A DNA stretch of 64,000 bases. It comes from Dyadobacter soli (GTDB lineage: Bacteria > Bacteroidota > Bacteroidia > Cytophagales > Spirosomataceae). The notes under the pieces were generated by a model. The model saw nothing but the letters and a program-made list of their open reading frames with translations. It made no database searches and had not been told where the DNA came from. This document shows, one piece after another, positions 60,079 to 64,000 of this stretch (position 1 is the stretch's first letter; each line of letters begins with the position of its first letter). The position numbers and the translations under genes are program-made. Where the stretch lies: positions 248,001-312,000 of the forward strand of contig NZ_FNAN01000009.1 of assembly GCF_900101885.1 (NCBI RefSeq), given 5' to 3'.

Positions 60079-61749
60079 TTAAAGCGCCGGGCTGGTGAAC
60101 CCGAGCTTTTTGAGGCCTGTCTTTACCTCCGGACTGCTCATACAGAGCTTCCAGGGCAAACCTGAGCGGTAATTTTCGATCATAACCACAATCGGCCCCT
60201 GATCGATGGCGAGGTAGGTATCGGCAAACCAGAGCTGGTCGAGGGAGAATGCATCGCGGAAACCGTATTCCCCCCACAGCTTGTCGCCCAGTTTGTAATA
60301 AAAGAATTTCAATGCTTTCATCGACTCCGTGGGCGTGTACGGGAATGCGGATAATGCGGCTGTCGGCGTGATTACGCCCTTATCGTTACTTGGCGAATTC
60401 GCGTTGTACCCGTTCGGAATGTCGCTGGCCGTAAGGCCCCAGCATTGGTCGCTGTACCCGTAATATTGCTGCGGGTTGGCTTTGCAATAGTTATAGTTGA
60501 TGAGGGTATGGGCTTTGTTTTGGGTAAAATAATTGGCAAAACGGTCGGTCAGGCCGGTGGGATTTAAACCTAAAAATGAATAATGCGAGAAGAATAACGG
60601 TCCGCCGAGTGGCTCGCCGAGGGGTAATGTGGTCCCGTAATACTCGTTTCCATTCCTGAATGTGCTGTTGCCTGCCCAGCCATTGTCATAAACCGTTTTA
60701 TCGATACTATGGGTAGGGGACGAGGCGGCCAATGCATAGGTAACGAGGCATTCGTTCCAGCCGCGGATCTGGTGGTTCATATCCCAGCCGAAATTGGGGC
60801 TCCAATGCCAGTAGAGCACATTTTCATTGTTTTTGCGGAACCAGTCCCATTCCACCGCTTCCCAGATCGCATTGATATCAGCCCGCAAAGCAGTTTCAGC
60901 GGCATTGCCTTCATTGAAATACTGACGAACTGTAAGTAGTCCCTGGACGAGGAAAGAAGTTTCTACCAGATCGGCCCCATTGTCCTTATCGCTGAATGGT
61001 ACCACTACGCCCGTAGCGCCATTGAGCCAATGCGGAAAAGCGCCGTGAAATGTCTGCGCCTTTTTCAGGAAGCTCACGATTTTTTGCATTCTTTCCAGCC
61101 CCTGTGCCCGCGTGATGAACTTCCGCTCGATGGCTATGGGGATGGTCATGATGCCAAAGCCGCTGCCGCCCGAGGTTACAACGTCGCCGGAGCTATCGCG
61201 CTCACGTGCGAGTCCGCTTACGGGATGCGCGAAGTCCCAGAAATACTTAAATGTCTGCCGCTGCACGAGGGTTAGCAATGCTTCGTCGGAGATTACTGGG
61301 AACTTATCGGTAGCGTCCAGCGCCGTGATCAATTCCACTTTAACCTCATTCAGCAACATACCGCCAGCTTTGGATTTCAATGCTTTTGTGGCGGTAACCG
61401 AATAGCTTGTGAGGTATTTCAAATCGGCGGAAGGAGTGATTACTACCGAACTGTCGCCGCCTTCCTGGACTGAGGTAAATGCGATCTTCTCGCCCGAAGC
61501 AGACTGGAAGGTGACCCCGTTGGCGACTGTCGCATTGTTAATCGGGGCGGAAAATGTAAACCTGACTTTGGGTTTCAGGTTTACATCATTGTATTTAAAC
61601 CCGGAATAGGCACCATTCACTTTCAGGCTGTTGAACCCGAATGATGCCGGTACTCCCGGACCGGATGGCCCGGGGTCTTCCTTTTCAGATTTGCAGGAAA
61701 CCCCGAGCCAGATAATTGAACAAAGAAGAAGAAGGTTTTTAAAAGACAT
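60079..61749 (-). CDS. Glucoamylase-like (PF10091/GH144-like) lipoprotein with Ig-like domain
   Basis: A 556-residue paralogue of the previous enzyme. It has a lipobox (WLGVSC, Cys19), then an Ig-like beta domain (about 45-145, PKVRFTFSAPINNATVANG, Big_5 type) and the PF10091 domain (about 155-555; TFKYFWDFAHPVSGLARERD, FPHWLNGATG, YWHWSPNFGW, GYNANSPSNDKGVITPTAA). The anchor and Ig stalk suggest an outer-membrane surface enzyme that cuts polymer before import, with the other copy in the periplasm. The start overlaps the LamG stop as TAATG. Confidence 0.9.
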   Translation of the reverse strand: MSFKNLLLLCSIIWLGVSCKSEKEDPGPSGPGVPASFGFNSLKVNGAYSGFKYNDVNLKPKVRFTFSAPINNATVANGVTFQSASGEKIAFTSVQEGGDSSVVITPSADLKYLTSYSVTATKALKSKAGGMLLNEVKVELITALDATDKFPVISDEALLTLVQRQTFKYFWDFAHPVSGLARERDSSGDVVTSGGSGFGIMTIPIAIERKFITRAQGLERMQKIVSFLKKAQTFHGAFPHWLNGATGVVVPFSDKDNGADLVETSFLVQGLLTVRQYFNEGNAAETALRADINAIWEAVEWDWFRKNNENVLYWHWSPNFGWDMNHQIRGWNECLVTYALAASSPTHSIDKTVYDNGWAGNSTFRNGNEYYGTTLPLGEPLGGPLFFSHYSFLGLNPTGLTDRFANYFTQNKAHTLINYNYCKANPQQYYGYSDQCWGLTASDIPNGYNANSPSNDKGVITPTAALSAFPYTPTESMKALKFFYYKLGDKLWGEYGFRDAFSLDQLWFADTYLAIDQGPIVVMIENYRSGLPWKLCMSSPEVKTGLKKLGFTSPAL

Positions 61750-62591
61750 TATTTCCCTCTTGATTCCAATTTAACCAGTGCATCTACTTCGGCATCTTTG
61801 AGAGCGACATTGTAAATCCGCACTTCATCGAGCAGTCCGGTCAGGTAGCTCGCCCAATCCTGCGCCGCAGCTTCGGAAGTGAGGCTGGGTTTGGTCTGGA
61901 ACTGAACGGTACCGAATACCATTTTACCCGGTTTCTGCCATTTCAGATCGCCAAAGTTCGCAACTGTGGCGGTGGTCGTTTTGGAACCGTTTACATATAA
62001 ACTGAAAGTTGATGAAGTGGCGTCGTATGACAATGCAATGTGGTTCCAGGAATTGTAGATACTCACAATTCCCTCTTTGGTGACCCATGTATCCTTTTTG
62101 TCGTTCTGAATATGAGCTTTGAAAATACCGTCGGTGTCGGTACCGCCGTTTTCAAAGAACGTCTCGACATTTCCCCAGAAACCATTCATTTGGGATAGTC
62201 CTACCAGACCGATAATGCCTCCCTGAGACTTCGTCGACGGGCTGTTTACCCAATACGTCATGGTAAAGCTTTTCAATCCCAGGATCGCGGCGGTCGGGTC
62301 AAAAAGTACGTAACCGTCTTTGGCACCTTTCATGGCCTGGCCTTTCAGACCGTTGGCGAATGTGGTTCCGGTGTTGGTACCTGCCGTATTGGAAACAACA
62401 TCGCTGTAATTACCGTCAAACGGGAAATGTGCCACCAGGTTCGCCTTCGCGATTTCGTCGGAGCTCGTGAAGCCGCCGATCGTTACATTCGGTGCGTAAC
62501 TTTCGGGATCGAACTTTTCGTAGCAGGAAGTAACCCCGAGCATTGTCGTTGCACACAAGGCCACGGTCAGTGTATTCTTTAAAGTTTTCAT
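61749..62591 (-). CDS. LamG-like surface glycan-binding lipoprotein
   Basis: A 280-residue lipoprotein (lipobox GVTSC, Cys22). The C-terminal part (about 70-275) is a concanavalin A/LamG-like jelly-roll: LVAHFPFDGNYSDVVSN opens it, then FTMTYWVNSP, WNHIALSYDATSSTFSLYVNG and GLLDEVRIYNVALKDAEVDAL. In polysaccharide loci such proteins bind glycan at the surface next to SusD. It is between susD and the anchored glucoamylase-like gene. ATG 62591 fits the lipoprotein signal. Confidence 0.9.
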   Translation of the reverse strand: MKTLKNTLTVALCATTMLGVTSCYEKFDPESYAPNVTIGGFTSSDEIAKANLVAHFPFDGNYSDVVSNTAGTNTGTTFANGLKGQAMKGAKDGYVLFDPTAAILGLKSFTMTYWVNSPSTKSQGGIIGLVGLSQMNGFWGNVETFFENGGTDTDGIFKAHIQNDKKDTWVTKEGIVSIYNSWNHIALSYDATSSTFSLYVNGSKTTTATVANFGDLKWQKPGKMVFGTVQFQTKPSLTSEAAAQDWASYLTGLLDEVRIYNVALKDAEVDALVKLESRGK

Positions 62592-62611
62592 CGATAGATC
62601 GTGGTTTGGGA

Positions 62612-64000
62612 TTAATAACCTGGGTTCTGCGTCAGTACGCCTGCGCTGATGTCGATTTCGGTCTGCGGGACAGGCCATACTTCGTTTTTACCTGCTTTCC
62701 AGCCTTTCGGACCGAAAATCTGGGTAGCGCGGCCCTGACGGATCACGTCGAAGTAGCGATCGAATTCCATAGCCAGTTCATAATGGCGCTCGTTCCAGAT
62801 GGCGGTGCGCAATGTGGTTTTATCGGTAGTGGTAACTTTTGGCAAAATGGTTTTGCTGGCACCTCTCGCACGGGCACGCACGAGTTCAAGCGATGCAAGC
62901 GCCTGCGTAGTGTTGCCGATTTCGTTCGCCGCTTCTGCATTCATCAGCAGGACGTCGGCATAGCGGATCACGCGCACATTTTGCTGAGAGCCTTCATTGA
63001 AACCGGTTACGAACAGTTTGAACGGCACGTATGACTTCTGGTTGTACATCGGGTTATCGCCGGTTGCTGCAATGGCATCGCCGGAAGGCGTTGTCTCACC
63101 GCGGAAAATGATCGTCGCATCGCGGCGAGGATCGCCTGCTTCGAATGCTTTGGACAATTCTTCGGTGGGTACATTAAAACCCCAGCCGCCGCCTTGTACG
63201 CCTCTCACGCCCTGTACCTGCGAGTATTGAGAATTGGAAGCATCCTTGTTGGAAGGGATCAGCTCATTTTGAATTTCAAAAACCGATTCTCTCGAATTTT
63301 CATTCGGAATGCGGAACATCGCTTCGTAATCTGCTATCAGCGAATACTGGCCGGAGCTGATCACTTGCGTAGTCAGATCGAAAACCTGCTGCCATTTGCC
63401 CTGGTACATCGAAACTTTGGCAAGCAGCGATTGTGCGGCACCTTTGGTAGCGCGGCCGAGATCGGTGGCTCCGTAGTTGGCAGGCAGTACGCCCGCGGCT
63501 TCTGTGAGGTCCTTTTCAATGGCTGCGTACACATCCGCTTTCGGCGTCCGCGGAATGTTATACTCCGTAGCGTCTTTCGGAACAGCCAGGCGCAAAGGCA
63601 CATCGCCGAATGCCCGTACCAACCTGAAATACGAGTAGGCACGCACGAATTTCGCTTCGGCCAGGTAACGCGTTTTCAGGGTTTCGTCCATGCTGATGGC
63701 CGGGATATTGTCCAGCACCTGGTTGGCGTAGTTGATATTCTGGTATTGTCCTTCCCAGAAACCGCCCAACTGACCTTCCGTAGAGCCTACGGTGAAAGTG
63801 TCATATTGATTGAAGAATGTCGCGTCGGAGGCAGTACTGCCTTTTTCAGCATCGTCGGAGCCTACACTTTCAATAGCAATCGCTGCGAAAGCGGTATTGT
63901 TCCAGCTACGAAGGTTGGCATACATGGCATTCACCGCTTTGGTGGCGTCGGCTTCATTTTGCCAGAATACCACGCCGGGCTGCTTACCCTGCGGGTCCAC
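62612..64000 (-). CDS. RagB/SusD-family outer-membrane protein (5' end outside window)
   Basis: The last 462 residues of a SusD-like glycan-binding lipoprotein. It has helical TPR-like parts (for example RYLAEAKFVRAYSYFRLVRAFGDVPL) and the C-terminal NERHYELAMEFDRYFDVIRQGRA and VWPVPQTEID, conserved in the family. The frame is open to the right edge, so the signal peptide and SusC are outside. With the LamG and two PF10091 enzymes it forms a polysaccharide-utilisation operon. The substrate (possibly beta-1,2-glucan) is inferred only. Confidence 0.93.
   Translation of the reverse strand: MDPQGKQPGVVFWQNEADATKAVNAMYANLRSWNNTAFAAIAIESVGSDDAEKGSTASDATFFNQYDTFTVGSTEGQLGGFWEGQYQNINYANQVLDNIPAISMDETLKTRYLAEAKFVRAYSYFRLVRAFGDVPLRLAVPKDATEYNIPRTPKADVYAAIEKDLTEAAGVLPANYGATDLGRATKGAAQSLLAKVSMYQGKWQQVFDLTTQVISSGQYSLIADYEAMFRIPNENSRESVFEIQNELIPSNKDASNSQYSQVQGVRGVQGGGWGFNVPTEELSKAFEAGDPRRDATIIFRGETTPSGDAIAATGDNPMYNQKSYVPFKLFVTGFNEGSQQNVRVIRYADVLLMNAEAANEIGNTTQALASLELVRARARGASKTILPKVTTTDKTTLRTAIWNERHYELAMEFDRYFDVIRQGRATQIFGPKGWKAGKNEVWPVPQTEIDISAGVLTQNPGY

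Noticed and set aside
1..64000. tRNA or rRNA genes
   Set aside because: No gap contains a recognisable cloverleaf or rRNA segment by eye; a tRNA search would be decisive.

Overview
The window looks like chromosomal DNA of an aerobic Bacteroidota of the Cytophagales type, most like Dyadobacter or a close relative. This is inferred from gene content and was not checked by any search. The pointers are TonB-receptor and SusD-type surface operons, DUF4249 lipoproteins, a GldE homologue beside ssb, an ArgF'-type transcarbamylase, a 29-residue AURKAIP1/COX24-like basic peptide, and promoter boxes of the form TAnnTTTG instead of sigma70 boxes. Both ends cut through genes: a DAHP synthase/chorismate mutase fusion on the left and a SusD protein on the right.

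Layout. 0-5.6 kb holds housekeeping genes (aromatic amino acids, thymidine kinase, HMG-CoA lyase, a CDP-paratose-epimerase-like SDR). 5.8-14.1 kb is a five-gene envelope operon: secreted protein, TonB receptor, two paralogous DUF4249 lipoproteins and a large MG2-type protein. 14.1-17.0 kb is the threonine-to-glycine module, an Lrp/AsnC regulator divergent from tdh-kbl. 17-25.5 kb carries transglutaminase, YceI, ceramidase-like, Gfo/Idh/MocA, thioesterase, HerA-like ATPase, alpha-E and a frameshifted Anbu proteasome-like gene. 25.7-29.5 kb has glmM, a cysteine desulfurase and hemH. 29.5-40.5 kb is an arginine/proline region: a GNAT, argG, argC, argD and argF' on the minus strand, proB-proA-argE on the plus strand. 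A HigBA pair and a four-helix-bundle (S23-type) gene sit among the arginine genes. 40.5-51.6 kb has a crotonase, RNase G, the COX24-like peptide, a TPR protein, HU, mutY, two catabolic-looking genes, ssb, gldE and guaB. 51.7-57.5 kb has DedA, a ComA-like phosphosulfolactate synthase, a PaaI thioesterase, mazG, a coiled-coil protein, thiamine pyrophosphokinase and an M1 peptidase. 57.5-64 kb has a Kelch protein and a polysaccharide-utilisation operon (SusD, LamG lipoprotein, two PF10091 glucoamylase/GH144-like enzymes).

The most unusual signal is intergenic. At several sites there are inverted repeats whose arms are built from short repeated words, a different word at each site (GAGTGAAT, TGGTCA, GTTTATGA, CACGAAGC, GTAGTC, GGCGGTC). 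In one case, between argG and argC, the arms enclose the four-helix-bundle gene. That is the layout of the intervening sequences known in some bacterial 23S rRNAs, but placed in a protein-coding operon. Between tdh and kbl a similar pair of arms encloses no gene. Together they suggest a family of IVS-like elements with gene-carrying and empty forms. A 34-bp repeat also occurs three times, once at 41.4 kb and twice around the guaB/dedA terminator.

No CRISPR array, rRNA, recognisable tRNA, transposase or phage gene was seen.
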